Source: Nocardia iowensis (lineage in GTDB: Bacteria > Actinomycetota > Actinomycetes > Mycobacteriales > Mycobacteriaceae). From it: a stretch of DNA of 64,000 nt. Below the pieces are notes generated by a model, which did not search any database, was not told where the DNA came from, and saw only the letters and a list, made by a program, of their open reading frames with translations. The stretch spans positions 6,324,001-6,388,000 of the forward strand of contig NZ_CP078145.1 in the NCBI RefSeq assembly GCF_019222765.1. Reading direction: 5' to 3'. The translations under genes and the position numbers were made by a program. Below are positions 1 through 8,591 of this stretch, in pieces (position 1 is the first letter of the stretch; each line of letters begins with the position of its first letter).

Positions 1-131
1 TCGGCGATGCGCTGCGTTTGCCGCGAGCGTCGGACCGGATCTTCGACGTTGCCCCTGGCCAGATATCTACTGATATCCAGCCGTTGCGTGTCCTGGTCGA
101 TCGCGGATTTTCGGTAGGCAATATCAAGCAT
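1..131 (-). CDS. N-terminal end of an unrecognised protein, cut by the window edge
   Basis: The minus strand is open for 43 codons from an ATG at 129-131 to the window edge; the product begins MLDIAYRKSA and continues through QRLDISRYLARGNVEDP. AGGAG lies 7 bases before the ATG, which is the main support for the call. I do not recognise the family. Codons such as CTT, ATT, AGA and AGT are less GC-biased than in neighbouring genes, so it may be accessory DNA. The overlapping plus-strand ORF from base 18 lacks a ribosome binding site and is taken as a shadow. The rest of the gene lies outside the window. Confidence 0.45.
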   Translation of the reverse strand, partial: MLDIAYRKSAIDQDTQRLDISRYLARGNVEDPVRRSRQTQRIA

Positions 132-262
132 CTGACTGCTCCTGCCCTTGTAGTGAATGTTCCCGACCCCTGTATGGAATCGGGCCGATCAGCTACAAGA
201 AAGCAACTACCCGGCGAAAACCACACCAAACACTTCGCCGGTGAAATCGGCCGTCAACCGGC

Positions 263-904
263 CTAGCCTGCATCCCGGGCGAGTAGCGCGGCCTGCACGC
301 GGTTGGTGACATCGAGGGCGGTCAGGATGCGACTGACATGTGCCTTCACTGTGCTCTCCCGCATGCCGAGCGCTGCCGCGATGTCGGCGTTGGTGGCGCC
401 TTCGGCCAGTAAGGCGAGGACATCGCGCTCGCGCGGGGTCAGTCGATCGATGCGTTGCCGAGCCGCGCCGGTCCGGGGCGGGGCGGTGTGGTGGTAGCGG
501 TCGATGAGCCTGCGCGCCGCCGACGGATGCAGCATGGCCGAGCCCGCGGCGACCAGGTGCACGGCGCGCAGGATCTCGGCGGGGTCGGTGTCCTTGAGCA
601 GGAAACCGTCGGCGCCCGCGGCGAGGGCGTTGTAGACGTATTCGTCGAGGTCGAAGGTGGTGAGCGTGATGATCTTCGGCGGGTGCGGGAGGGCGCGCAA
701 GCGGGTGATGGCGGTAATGCCGTCCATCCGGGGCATCCGCACGTCCATCAGGGCGACATCGACGCGGTGTGCCGTGGCTTGTTCGATCGCCTGCAAACCC
801 TCGGCGGCTTGGGCGACCACCTCGATGCCGGGGTCGGCGCCGAGGAGATCGGCCAGGCCGAGGCGGACGAGGGCGTCGTCGTCGACAATCATGGCTCGGA
901 TCAC
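263..904 (-). CDS. NarL/LuxR-family response regulator
   Basis: Cytoplasmic DNA-binding response regulator of 213 residues. A receiver domain fills residues 1-120, with acidic pocket DDD at 8-10 and phospho-acceptor Asp54 in ALMDVRMPRMDG. A LuxR-type helix-turn-helix (LTPRERDVLALLAEG, then STVKAHVSRIL) fills about 150-205. It follows the histidine kinase gene with a 4-base overlap (kinase stop 901, regulator start 904), so the two are translationally coupled and almost certainly cognate. By family resemblance it is a DesR/LiaR-like regulator; targets cannot be told from the sequence. Confidence 0.93.
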   Translation of the reverse strand: MIRAMIVDDDALVRLGLADLLGADPGIEVVAQAAEGLQAIEQATAHRVDVALMDVRMPRMDGITAITRLRALPHPPKIITLTTFDLDEYVYNALAAGADGFLLKDTDPAEILRAVHLVAAGSAMLHPSAARRLIDRYHHTAPPRTGAARQRIDRLTPRERDVLALLAEGATNADIAAALGMRESTVKAHVSRILTALDVTNRVQAALLARDAG

Positions 905-2022
905 CGGGCGGTTCCGTTCTGTGCGGGGCGGGGCAGGCGAGCGGCGATGCGCCAGCTGCCCGCGCCGGCCGGGCCCGCGTCGAGTTGCCCGCCGAGGGAT
1001 TCGACGCGTTCGCGCAGGCCGATCAGTCCGAAGCCGGAGGGGACGACCGAATGTGCCGGTGCCCCTGCGGTATTCGTGACCTCGACGGTGGTCGCCGGCT
1101 CGGTATACGCGACCCGGATGACGACCGCGGCGTCGCCCGCGTGCTTGCGGGCATTCGTCAGCGCTTCACGCACGATGCGATACACCGCGAGGCGGTGGGC
1201 GATCGAGGCCTGGTCCGGATCGCCTTCGACGGTCAGTTCGACGTGCTGACCGGCCGCGCGCGCCTGCTCGACGACGTCGTCCAGATCCCGCAGCGCTGGC
1301 GCGAGTTCCGGTGCGGCACTTGATGTATGGAGTGCACCGAGGACGTCGCGGAGCTCGTCGAGAGCCGCGGTGGCGGTGCTGCGCAGCAGACCGAGGCGCT
1401 CGACCACCGGTGCGGGCAGGGTGTCCGTGCGGGTGGCCAGCACGCCGCTGTGCAGGGCGAGCAGGCTGAGCCGGTGCGCGAGCACGTCGTGCATTTCCGC
1501 GGCGATCGCCGAACGCTCGGCCAGCCTGGCGGCCTCCTCGCGTAGTTCCCGCTCGATGCGCAGGTGCTCGACCTGACGGGCGAGCGCATCGATGAGCCGC
1601 CTACGGCTACGCACCCACAGCCCGAGCGCCACGGCGAGCGCGAGCAGGAGAGCCGGACCGAAGGCACGCGGCTGCCACAGGTCGAGCGTGGGTCGCACGA
1701 GCACATTCACCAGCAAGGCGCCCACGACCGCGCCTACCGCGGCTCGCAGCCACCCCTGAGCGGCGAGATGGAAGGCGATGACAAGCAACGGCAGGATGAG
1801 TCCGCACACACCGGCGGCGAACACGGCGACCACCATGGTCGCCAGCGGCCACCGGTAGCGGACCGCGACCGACAATCCCGCCAGCAACGCGACGAGCACC
1901 GGCGGCTCGAGCCACTTGCCGTCGACGGACACGGCGGCGTCCTGCACCGTCAGCATGGTGACCAGTCCGGTCAGCATGACCTCGGCCCACCAGGGCCAGC
2001 GGGTCGGCGTTTCTGTGTCCAC
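901..2022 (-). CDS. Membrane sensor histidine kinase (HisKA_3, DesK/LiaS type)
   Basis: 373-residue sensor kinase, partner of the response regulator that follows it. About four hydrophobic segments lie between residues 12 and 137. A dimerisation helix carries the phospho-acceptor His178 in AEMHDVLAHRLSLLALH, and a C-terminal ATPase domain has the N box REALTNARKHAG and a G-rich box GFGLIGLRERVESLGGQL. There is no large extracellular sensor domain, so it probably senses the membrane itself. A GTG or ATG further in is possible, but the ATG at 2022 leads directly into the first membrane segment. Confidence 0.92.
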   Translation of the reverse strand: MDTETPTRWPWWAEVMLTGLVTMLTVQDAAVSVDGKWLEPPVLVALLAGLSVAVRYRWPLATMVVAVFAAGVCGLILPLLVIAFHLAAQGWLRAAVGAVVGALLVNVLVRPTLDLWQPRAFGPALLLALAVALGLWVRSRRRLIDALARQVEHLRIERELREEAARLAERSAIAAEMHDVLAHRLSLLALHSGVLATRTDTLPAPVVERLGLLRSTATAALDELRDVLGALHTSSAAPELAPALRDLDDVVEQARAAGQHVELTVEGDPDQASIAHRLAVYRIVREALTNARKHAGDAAVVIRVAYTEPATTVEVTNTAGAPAHSVVPSGFGLIGLRERVESLGGQLDAGPAGAGSWRIAARLPRPAQNGTAR

Positions 2023-2155
2023 TCCCCCACGGTAGAGCCCGCCGCCGGGCCGTCACCTCCGACGATCAGCCGTCGTCACCCCCTACTTTCGTCGGGGTTC
2101 CGCGTCGCACAACGGCGGATTTCCGGGCGTCCGCAACTCCATAGCGTCGAAAAGC

Positions 2156-2914
2156 ATGCAGAGCCACAATATTTCGCACCGGCCGGAGCACCACGACGCA
2201 GCGGGCTGGATGTTCCTCCGCGAGGCTGTCCATGATCTGCGCACCACGGGAGCGGTCGCACCGAGTAGCCGCCGTCTGGCCGCCGCCCTCGCCGAGCCGG
2301 TGCGGACGCAGGCCGACCGGCCGCTGTCGGTCCTGGAGGCGGGCGCGGGCACCGGACCGGCGACGCGCGCGCTGCTGCCGCTGATCGGGCCGGGCAGCAG
2401 GCTGGACGTCGTGGAGCCGAATCCCCGCTTCGCCCACCATCTCCGCAGGCTGGTGCACGGATGTGCGGAGCTGGCGGGCACCGGGCGGCGGGTACACATC
2501 CACCAGACCTTCGTGGAACAACTCGACACCGGGCATCGCTACGACGTGATCGTCTCCGGGCTGCCGTTCACCAACTTCACGCCCGACGAGGTCGAGACGA
2601 TCATGAGCCGGTACTTCGAGCTCCTGCACCCCGGTGGGACGCTGACCTACTTCGCCTACCGTGGCACTCGCCTGGCCAGATCGCTGCTGACCTCGCGCGC
2701 CGAAGCGGCCCGGCATCGCGGCGTCGACGAAGTACTGGACCGCTACCGTCGCCGATACGGCCACGGCCGGGTGACAGTGTGGGGCAATCTGCCGCCCGCC
2801 GATGTCTGGCAGCTGCGGGCACCCGGCGGTGCACTGTGCGTCGGGACATCCACCCGCGCAAGCGAATCGGCGACCCGCGGCGGCGGCAGCGAAACTGCTG
2901 GGCGCACAGGATGA
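2156..2914 (+). CDS. SAM-dependent methyltransferase, probable phospholipid N-methyltransferase
   Basis: 252-residue class I methyltransferase. Residues 18-45 (WMFLREAVHDLRTTGAVAPS) match the N-terminal signature of bacterial PmtA-type phosphatidylethanolamine N-methyltransferases and related rRNA-dimethylase-like enzymes. The SAM motif I is LEAGAGTGPATRAL and motif II VVEPNPRFAHHL. A following GLPFTNFTP replaces the NPPY/NLPF-type motif. The stop overlaps the next start by 4 bases (ATGA at 2911-2914), coupling it to a DedA protein and then a HAD phosphatase, which fits a membrane-lipid role. The last 30 residues are Ser/Gly/Thr-rich. Substrate is inferred, not shown. Confidence 0.75.
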   Translation: MQSHNISHRPEHHDAAGWMFLREAVHDLRTTGAVAPSSRRLAAALAEPVRTQADRPLSVLEAGAGTGPATRALLPLIGPGSRLDVVEPNPRFAHHLRRLVHGCAELAGTGRRVHIHQTFVEQLDTGHRYDVIVSGLPFTNFTPDEVETIMSRYFELLHPGGTLTYFAYRGTRLARSLLTSRAEAARHRGVDEVLDRYRRRYGHGRVTVWGNLPPADVWQLRAPGGALCVGTSTRASESATRGGGSETAGRTG

Positions 2915-3579
2915 ATGCGCTCGCCGAGCTGCTGTACCGGGTTCCCGCCACCGCGGCATACGGCATCGTGGCGATTGCCGTCCTTACCGAATCAGTGCTG
3001 TTGGTAGGCGCTTTCATTCCCACCCTCACGCTCCTGCTGACCGCGGGCGCGCTCGCCAACACCGGACAACTCCATTTGATCGCCGTGATCTGCGTCGCCG
3101 CGCTCTCCGTCGTCGCCGGTGATGCGCTGGGGCATCGGACCGGCCGACTGCTCGGCGCCCGGTTGCGCACCCACCGGCTCGGGCGGCGCATACCAGAGGC
3201 GGCCTGGCGGCGGACCGAACACGTCATGGTTCGGCGCGGCAGCCAAGCGATCGCGCTCGGTCGATTCGTTCCGGTGATCCGGACGCTCACACCGCATCTA
3301 GCGGGTGCGACCGGGCTGCCTTACCGACACATCGCGCCGTACAGCGCCGGTGCCGCCGTAGTGTGGGCTTCGGCGGAGGCCGGGGCCGGTTACGCCGCCG
3401 CGGCCACCGCGCAACGGCTGATCCCGCTGGCCGGGCCCGCGCTCGCCGGGGTCGCCGGGCTGGCCGCGCTGATCGCGTATGCGTTCGCGCGCCTGCGCCG
3501 CACGGCCCCAGCTGCCGTGCAGCGCGCAGTACCGGAACCGAAGTCGACGAAAGTGGAGGAGAAACCCCATGCACAGTGA
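2911..3579 (+). CDS. DedA/VTT family membrane protein
   Basis: 222-residue polytopic membrane protein. The DedA family includes bacterial undecaprenyl-phosphate and phosphatidylethanolamine flippases. The re-entrant-loop motif is present as GRFVPVIRTLTPHLAG near residues 112-127, with both conserved arginines. Hydrophobic stretches lie at about 15-65, 130-160 and 168-190. The tail is basic and proline-rich. It starts by an ATGA overlap with the methyltransferase, and its end overlaps the next gene by 11 bases, so the three form one operon. The flippase role is from the family; the pairing with a lipid methyltransferase is inference. Confidence 0.88.
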   Translation: MNALAELLYRVPATAAYGIVAIAVLTESVLLVGAFIPTLTLLLTAGALANTGQLHLIAVICVAALSVVAGDALGHRTGRLLGARLRTHRLGRRIPEAAWRRTEHVMVRRGSQAIALGRFVPVIRTLTPHLAGATGLPYRHIAPYSAGAAVVWASAEAGAGYAAAATAQRLIPLAGPALAGVAGLAALIAYAFARLRRTAPAAVQRAVPEPKSTKVEEKPHAQ

Positions 3580-4255
3580 AGTGCCGTGCACCGCAGTACT
3601 TTTCGACTGCGATGGTGTACTTGTGGATTCCGTCGACAGCGGCGAGCGCTCCTGGCGGCGCTGGGCGCACGAGTACGGCCTTGACCCCGCCGAGGTGTTG
3701 CGCGGCATCCACGGTCGCCGCTCGGCGGATACCGTGCGCCTGTTCCTGCCCGCCGACGCGCGGGCGGCCGGGCTGGCCCGGATCGAGGACATCGAGATCT
3801 CCGAGGCGGTCGACACCGCGGCGCTCCCCGGCGTGCATCAACTGCTCGAGCGGATGACAGCGGACTGGGCCATCGTCACCTCGGCCTCGCCCGCCCTGTT
3901 GCAAGCGAGGCTGAGCGCGGCCGGGATTCCCCTGCCACCGGTCACGATCACCGCCGCGGATGTGTCGGTGGGCAAACCGGCCCCCGATGGATACCTGTTG
4001 GCCGCGCACAAGCTCGGTTCGCCTATCGAGCACTGCGTAGTCTTCGAGGACAGCGTCACCGGGGTGGCGGCCGGGGTAGCGGCCGGTCCGCGCTGTGTCG
4101 TCGGCGTCGGCGCGCAAGCGCTGGATACACCGGCCGATATCGTTGTGCGCGACCTGTCGGGTACCAGCCGAACCGGCACCGGATTACGCTTCGCGGAGGC
4201 ATCGATTTTGCGCTCTCCCGGCCAGGACCTGGGTCAGTGTACAGTTGTACTCTGA
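3569..4255 (+). CDS. HAD-superfamily hydrolase, beta-phosphoglucomutase/phosphatase-like
   Basis: 228-residue HAD subfamily I phosphatase. Motif I is VLFDCDGVLVDS with nucleophile Asp13 and acid/base Asp15, motif II is IVTSASPAL, the motif III lysine is in VGKPAPDGYLLAA, and motif IV is VVFEDSVTGVAAG. The ATG at 3569 is chosen over the upstream GTG at 3479 because it directly follows GGAGGAG and leads straight into motif I. It overlaps the end of the DedA gene by 11 bases. Sugar-phosphate or polyol-phosphate substrates are typical of this clade; the real substrate is unknown. Confidence 0.9.
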   Translation: MHSEVPCTAVLFDCDGVLVDSVDSGERSWRRWAHEYGLDPAEVLRGIHGRRSADTVRLFLPADARAAGLARIEDIEISEAVDTAALPGVHQLLERMTADWAIVTSASPALLQARLSAAGIPLPPVTITAADVSVGKPAPDGYLLAAHKLGSPIEHCVVFEDSVTGVAAGVAAGPRCVVGVGAQALDTPADIVVRDLSGTSRTGTGLRFAEASILRSPGQDLGQCTVVL

Positions 4256-4367
4256 TCTTCGCGCGCAGTGTTCCGAATAGCGGCATTTGGGAAGGATGGT
4301 TGGCCTATGTACACACCTGGTTCAGCACACACTTATTCACTGAATCCCACGTGACGGCCGGTGCCTG

Positions 4368-4562
4368 ATGGAAAACGAACTTGCCCAAGAATTAGCGGCG
4401 GCGGCTCGTCGGCACGGCGGGGCGATCGCGGGCATCGTCGGCGGCGCGGCCCGTAAGGCGTCCTGGGAGGTGCTCGACCTGATGGCCGAGGGTCGCGAGC
4501 TGGTGAGCGCCGCCCTGCGGGCCAGGGCGGAAGAGTTGCGCCGGCGCGATCAGCCGCGCTGA
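4368..4562 (+). CDS. Small hypothetical protein, 64 residues
   Basis: A short ORF in the gap between the HAD gene and pspM, ending 5 bases before the convergent pspM stop. The product is a charged, probably helical protein (MENELAQELAAAARRHG at the start, a Gly-rich turn, then a Glu/Arg-rich helix). Residue composition looks protein-like, but there is no good Shine-Dalgarno sequence, and the opposite strand is also open. I do not recognise a family. It is not the M. tuberculosis Rv2742c-type gene, which would be on the other strand. Confidence 0.4.
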   Translation: MENELAQELAAAARRHGGAIAGIVGGAARKASWEVLDLMAEGRELVSAALRARAEELRRRDQPR

Positions 4563-4567
4563 TCCGC

Positions 4568-5449
4568 TCAGAGTGGTGGCGGCGGTGCCGCACTCACCGA
4601 TCGGTCGGCGACTTCGGTGAGTGCCTGCGCCCAACCGTCCAAGCGGTCGGCCGCGTGCCGAAGATCGGCGACGATGGCGTCGAAATTGTGTCGCAGCACG
4701 GCGCTTTCGGGGACTGCGAGGATCCGTCCGGCGGCCGCGACGACCTGCTCGTATTCGACGACGCCGGTGTCGAGGCGGCCGAGTGCGAACTGCAAGTTCT
4801 CGGTGAGGCCCACGGCCGCGGGGGAATTCGAGCGGCCCATGGCGCCGAGTGCCTGTTCCATGGCGGTCACGTCGGCGGCGAGGGCGTGCAGGGCGGCCGA
4901 GCCGGAGCCCGCCGTTTCGAGCATGTCGGCGAGCTCGTCCTCGGGCAGCCGGTTGCCGCGGGCGATCTGCGCGCCGAGCCCGTGCAGCGCCCGTTCGGCG
5001 CGGACCAGCCGGGCGATGGGTCCGCGCGCGCGTGACCACAGCGGTGGTTGCTTGCGGGGAATGAAGGTGGCCTGCGGCAGCGGCGAGTTGCGCAGTTTCA
5101 GATAGCGGCGGGCGCTCAACGCGGTACCGGTGACCAGTGCGACCGCCCCGCCGCCGAGCACGACGGCGACCCAGACGGGCGCCGAAACGATCGCGAGCCC
5201 AACGGCTCCCACGGTGAGACCGGACGCGGTACCGAGCTGGAAGCTGCGGCGGCGTGCCCGGCGACGGCGGCGTAGTTCCCGCTCACGCGGGTCGGCCCAG
5301 CGGCGGACGGCGACCAGTGCGGTCTCCCCGACCTCACGCAGATTGTCGGGCAGGCTTCCCGGTTGCGGCGCGAGCGCGGCCTGCGCCCGCACGATCGCGG
5401 CATCGCGCTTGCGGCCCGGCACCGCCTTGCCGGACTGATCCCGAGTCAT
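4568..5449 (-). CDS. pspM: PspM-like envelope-stress membrane protein
   Basis: 293-residue protein third in the clgR-pspA-pspM order, as in M. tuberculosis Rv2745c-Rv2744c-Rv2743c. There, PspM is an integral membrane partner that tethers PspA to the inner membrane. Here residues 60-75 are very basic (RERELRRRRRARRRS) and are followed by two adjacent hydrophobic segments at about 72-112. The last 170 residues are a predicted coiled, soluble domain ending in a Pro tail. Identification rests on position plus topology; the family is divergent. Confidence 0.8.
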   Translation of the reverse strand: MTRDQSGKAVPGRKRDAAIVRAQAALAPQPGSLPDNLREVGETALVAVRRWADPRERELRRRRRARRRSFQLGTASGLTVGAVGLAIVSAPVWVAVVLGGGAVALVTGTALSARRYLKLRNSPLPQATFIPRKQPPLWSRARGPIARLVRAERALHGLGAQIARGNRLPEDELADMLETAGSGSAALHALAADVTAMEQALGAMGRSNSPAAVGLTENLQFALGRLDTGVVEYEQVVAAAGRILAVPESAVLRHNFDAIVADLRHAADRLDGWAQALTEVADRSVSAAPPPPL

Positions 5450-5582
5450 GCCATCTCTCCCACTGCTAGCGCGGATCGGAACAGCACGGTCCCGGCGTGG
5501 CCGACGGCCGGCCCGCCGGGTACCCGTGCGTTGTCCAGTGAACCAGTCACCACCGACAAAGTCCTCGCCGAGCGTCCGACCG

Positions 5583-6413
5583 TTACTGCTGTGCGGTCTG
5601 GCCCTTGTTCATCTGCGGCTGCGCCGGATTGGCCTGGGCCGGTGCGGGATTGACGGCAGGCTGGGCCGCGCCGCCGGCGGGCAGCTGATCGCCGCGCATG
5701 GACGCGCGGATCTGCTCCAGCTTGCTGTGCCCGGCCATCTGGATGCTGGCCTGCTGGACCTCCAGCATGCGGCCCTGCACGGTGTTCTGTGCGAGCTCGG
5801 CGGAACCGAGGGCGTTGGCGTAGCGGCGCTCGATCTTCTCGCGCACCGCGTCCAGACTCGGGGTGGTGCCCGGCGCCGACAGGGTCGAGTCCATCTGCTG
5901 CAGCGACGCGGAGACCTGCTCCTGCATCTTGGCCTGCTCCAGCTGACTGAGCAGCTTGGTGCGCTCGGCGACCTTCTGCTGCAGCAGCATCGCGTTCTGC
6001 TCGACCGCCTTCTTGGCCTGGGTGGCCGCTTGCAGCGACTGGTCGTGCAGCACCTTCAGGTCTTCGACGGACTGCTCGGCGGTGACCAGCTGCGCGGCGA
6101 AGGCCTCGGCGGCATTGGTGTACTGGATCGCCTTTTCGGTGTCGCCCGCGGCGCTGGCCTGGTCGGCGAGCGTGACCGCTTGGCGCGCGTTGGCATTGAG
6201 CTTCTCGACCTCGTCGAGCTGCCGGTTCAGCTTCATCTCCAGCTGACGCTGGTTGCCGATGACCGACGCGGCCTGCTGCGAGAGGGCCTGATGCTGGCGT
6301 TGAGCTTCCTCGATAGCCTGCTGAATCTGGACCTTCGGATCCGCGTGCTCCTCGATCTTCGAATCGAAGAGGGCCATCAGGTATTTCCAGGCCTTGACGA
6401 ACGGATTAGCCAT
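5583..6413 (-). CDS. pspA: Phage shock protein A (PspA/IM30)
   Basis: 276-residue PspA/IM30 family protein, a peripheral inner-membrane effector that oligomerises to protect damaged envelopes. It opens with [27 protein letters not shown], the amphipathic membrane-binding helix, followed by heptad-rich coiled coil to about residue 225. The C terminus (about 245-276) is a disordered Ala/Pro/Gln tail longer than in E. coli PspA. GGAGG precedes the ATG. The 200-base gap to clgR may hold its own promoter. By analogy to mycobacteria it is induced by ClgR and an ECF sigma factor. Confidence 0.95.
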   Translation of the reverse strand: MANPFVKAWKYLMALFDSKIEEHADPKVQIQQAIEEAQRQHQALSQQAASVIGNQRQLEMKLNRQLDEVEKLNANARQAVTLADQASAAGDTEKAIQYTNAAEAFAAQLVTAEQSVEDLKVLHDQSLQAATQAKKAVEQNAMLLQQKVAERTKLLSQLEQAKMQEQVSASLQQMDSTLSAPGTTPSLDAVREKIERRYANALGSAELAQNTVQGRMLEVQQASIQMAGHSKLEQIRASMRGDQLPAGGAAQPAVNPAPAQANPAQPQMNKGQTAQQ

Positions 6414-6613
6414 CGATTGATCCCGCCTCCATCTGACGTGCCGCGCCGTCAGCGCGACTCCAGTGCGCGACCGTCACGCACTCGATATATGCCTATCCTC
6501 CACCATGCGGCAGGTGGGCCGGGTGTACCCGGCCCAACCGACGCCCGATGAGAATCTATCCGCTTTCGGCGCCGGACCGCAGTGTTGCCGCGGCTGCCAC
6601 CTGTTGCTGTCTG

Positions 6614-7102
6614 TCACATGCCCTTCACCAGGACCAACATGTCGGCCTTCGGTGCCGGAATGACGATTCGGGTGTCCATGGCCAGCGGCAGCGGGCGGGC
6701 GCCTGCTCCGGCCACCGACAGGCTGGCGCTCGCGGGGGCGAGCGCGGGCTCCGCGGCGGGCGCCTCCGTGGCCTGCCCGGCAGGCACGGCTTCGGCCGCC
6801 GTGGTCTGCTCCGCTTCGACGGGCAGCGGCGCGGCCGCGGCGTCCGCCGGTGTGCGGGTCGGCAGGCCGTCGGCGCCTGCCATGATCGTGCTCACGTCCC
6901 AGAGCACTCGGGACAGCGGCACGTCGAGGGCCGCGCAGATGGCGGCCAGTAATTCGCTGGAGGCTTCTTTGCGGCCCCGCTCGACCTCGGAGAGATAGCC
7001 CAGGCTCACGCGCGCCGAGGTGGAGACCTCGCGCAGGGTCCGGCTCTGGGCGAGACGAGCACGCCGCAGACTGTCCCCGATGGCCTCTCGCAGCAGCGTC
7101 AT
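6614..7102 (-). CDS. clgR: ClgR-type XRE transcriptional regulator
   Basis: 162-residue HTH regulator. Residues 1-70 ([39 protein letters not shown]) match the invariant ClgR helix-turn-helix, which activates clp protease and psp genes in actinobacteria. After the HTH the protein carries an Ala/Pro/Glu-rich low-complexity stretch of about 55 residues that the roughly 112-residue M. tuberculosis ClgR lacks. The C terminus ends [17 protein letters not shown]. tuberculosis ClgR is Clp-degraded through its C terminus, so the tail could affect stability. It follows pgsA and cinA on the same strand. Confidence 0.92.
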   Translation of the reverse strand: MTLLREAIGDSLRRARLAQSRTLREVSTSARVSLGYLSEVERGRKEASSELLAAICAALDVPLSRVLWDVSTIMAGADGLPTRTPADAAAAPLPVEAEQTTAAEAVPAGQATEAPAAEPALAPASASLSVAGAGARPLPLAMDTRIVIPAPKADMLVLVKGM

Positions 7103-7217
7103 CTCGTTCTCCTTCGCTCCCTGTCAGGGGACCTGCATGACACTCACGAGTGCCACGCACGCCGTTCTTTCTGGCACAACGTCGGACGAGGCCCGGTTGG
7201 TTCCCGCCCGGCGCAAA

Positions 7218-7754
7218 TCACTCACCTGGCCCGCCGTGCTCGTCCGGCCGGCGCACACACCGCAGCAGTTCCCGCACGGCGGTGTGCGTCGCACTGATCC
7301 TGATCGTCCACCGGTCGCCGAGGAGTTTCAACCGCATCACCTCGGTGTGCCGCGGACCGGCCAGGCCGAGGAAGACGGTGCCGACCGGATGTCCGTCCTG
7401 TGAGTCGGGTCCGGCGACGCCGGTGAGCGCCACACCCCAGTCTGCCCCGCAACGGGTGCGAGCGCCGACCGCCAGCTGTTCGGCGGTGCTGGCGGCCACC
7501 GGACCTTCCGTCGCAAGTACTTCGTCGCTGACGCCGCCGAGGCTGTGTTTGAGATCTGTGGCGTACACCACGAGTCCGCCGCGAAGCACCGCACTCGCTC
7601 CCGGTACACCCGCGATGGTCGCTGACAACAGTCCGGCGGTGAGTGATTCGGCGGTCGCGACGGTCTGACCCGCGGCCTTCAGCGTCCGGACCAGATCGGC
7701 GGCGGGGACGTCCGCGGTCAACGGATCGGTCAGCACCGAGGTCGCCGTTTTCAT
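7218..7754 (-). CDS. cinA: CinA C-terminal-type nicotinamide-nucleotide amidohydrolase
   Basis: 178-residue stand-alone CinA C-terminal domain (PncC-like), which deamidates NMN in pyridine-nucleotide salvage. Signatures are VATAESLTAGLLSATIAGVPGAS, VYATDLKH and GVALTGVAGPD, followed by HPVGTVFLGLAGP. The ATG at 7754 overlaps the pgsA stop by 4 bases. The longer open frame upstream belongs to another reading frame of pgsA. A pgsA-cinA-clgR order is common in actinobacteria, while in M. tuberculosis cinA lies elsewhere. Confidence 0.92.
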   Translation of the reverse strand: MKTATSVLTDPLTADVPAADLVRTLKAAGQTVATAESLTAGLLSATIAGVPGASAVLRGGLVVYATDLKHSLGGVSDEVLATEGPVAASTAEQLAVGARTRCGADWGVALTGVAGPDSQDGHPVGTVFLGLAGPRHTEVMRLKLLGDRWTIRISATHTAVRELLRCVRRPDEHGGPGE

Positions 7755-8410
7755 GCGCCGCGCGTTCGGCCCGGCCCGCCCGCGAACCACACCCGTGCCG
7801 CCTGGCCGACATAGTCGAGTCCGGTGATCACGGTCAGTGCGACGGCCACATACATCAGCACCATGCCCGCGCCGGCGAACCACCCCGCCAGCGGCAACAG
7901 CAGGACCGCGATCGCGATCGACTGCATCAACGTTTTCAACTTGCCGCCGCGTCCGGCGGGGATCACGCCGCGGCGCACTACGGCCAGGCGGAGCAGGGTC
8001 ACGCCGATCTCGCGACCGCAGATGACCAGGGTGATCCACCAGGCCAGGTCGCCGAGCACGGACAATCCGATCACTGCGGAACCGATCAGTGCCTTGTCCG
8101 CGATGGGGTCGGCGAGCTTGCCGAAGTCGGTGACCAGACCGTATTTGCGCGCCAGTTGCCCATCGAAGCGATCGGTGATCGCGGCGATGCCGAACAGCGC
8201 GGCCGCGACGATCCGCCAGACGGTCTCGTGTCCGTCGCCGACGAACAATGCGACCACGAACAACGGCACCAGCGCGATCCGCAGCATGGTCAGGATGTTC
8301 GCGATGTTCATCAGCGGCACCGCAGGTTCGGCGTGCGGCGGGACGAAGCCGGACCGGATCGGCGTGGTCGCCGCCCAGCTGCGGTCGATCTCCTCCGGTT
8401 GCGCGCTCAC
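7751..8410 (-). CDS. pgsA: CDP-diacylglycerol-glycerol-3-phosphate 3-phosphatidyltransferase family protein
   Basis: 219-residue CDP-alcohol phosphatidyltransferase. The catalytic signature DG-x2-AR-x8-G-x3-D-x3-D is complete (DGQLARKYGLVTDFGKLADPIAD), and four to six hydrophobic segments follow. The position next to clgR and argA matches M. tuberculosis pgsA3 (Rv2746c). The GTG at 8410 (VSAQPEEIDRS) is preferred because a GAGG lies upstream and the length then fits the family. A longer frame reaches 8713 but overlaps the divergent argA start. The product makes phosphatidylglycerol-phosphate or a related phospholipid in the membrane. Confidence 0.9.
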   Translation of the reverse strand: MSAQPEEIDRSWAATTPIRSGFVPPHAEPAVPLMNIANILTMLRIALVPLFVVALFVGDGHETVWRIVAAALFGIAAITDRFDGQLARKYGLVTDFGKLADPIADKALIGSAVIGLSVLGDLAWWITLVICGREIGVTLLRLAVVRRGVIPAGRGGKLKTLMQSIAIAVLLLPLAGWFAGAGMVLMYVAVALTVITGLDYVGQAARVWFAGGPGRTRGA

Positions 8411-8591
8411 GCCGCAACCTCGCCGCGCGCCCTCATCGACACCCCAGCACGTGTGCGGCATGACGAATACCGGCGCCGGTGCGGCGCTCGTCATGCCGGA
8501 CCCGCGGCCCGGCGCGATGCGGCGAGCGGGACGACTGGATGTGTGGCACACGTTCAGCCTATCGGTAACCCACCCGACTACTCTGCACCCC

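Noticed and set aside
18..266. 82-codon plus-strand ORF at the left edge
   Set aside because: No ribosome binding site; the minus-strand frame starting at 131 has one and is better supported.
4307..4354. 15-codon ORF upstream of the small hypothetical gene
   Set aside because: It has GGAAGG upstream but is too short and uninformative to call a gene.
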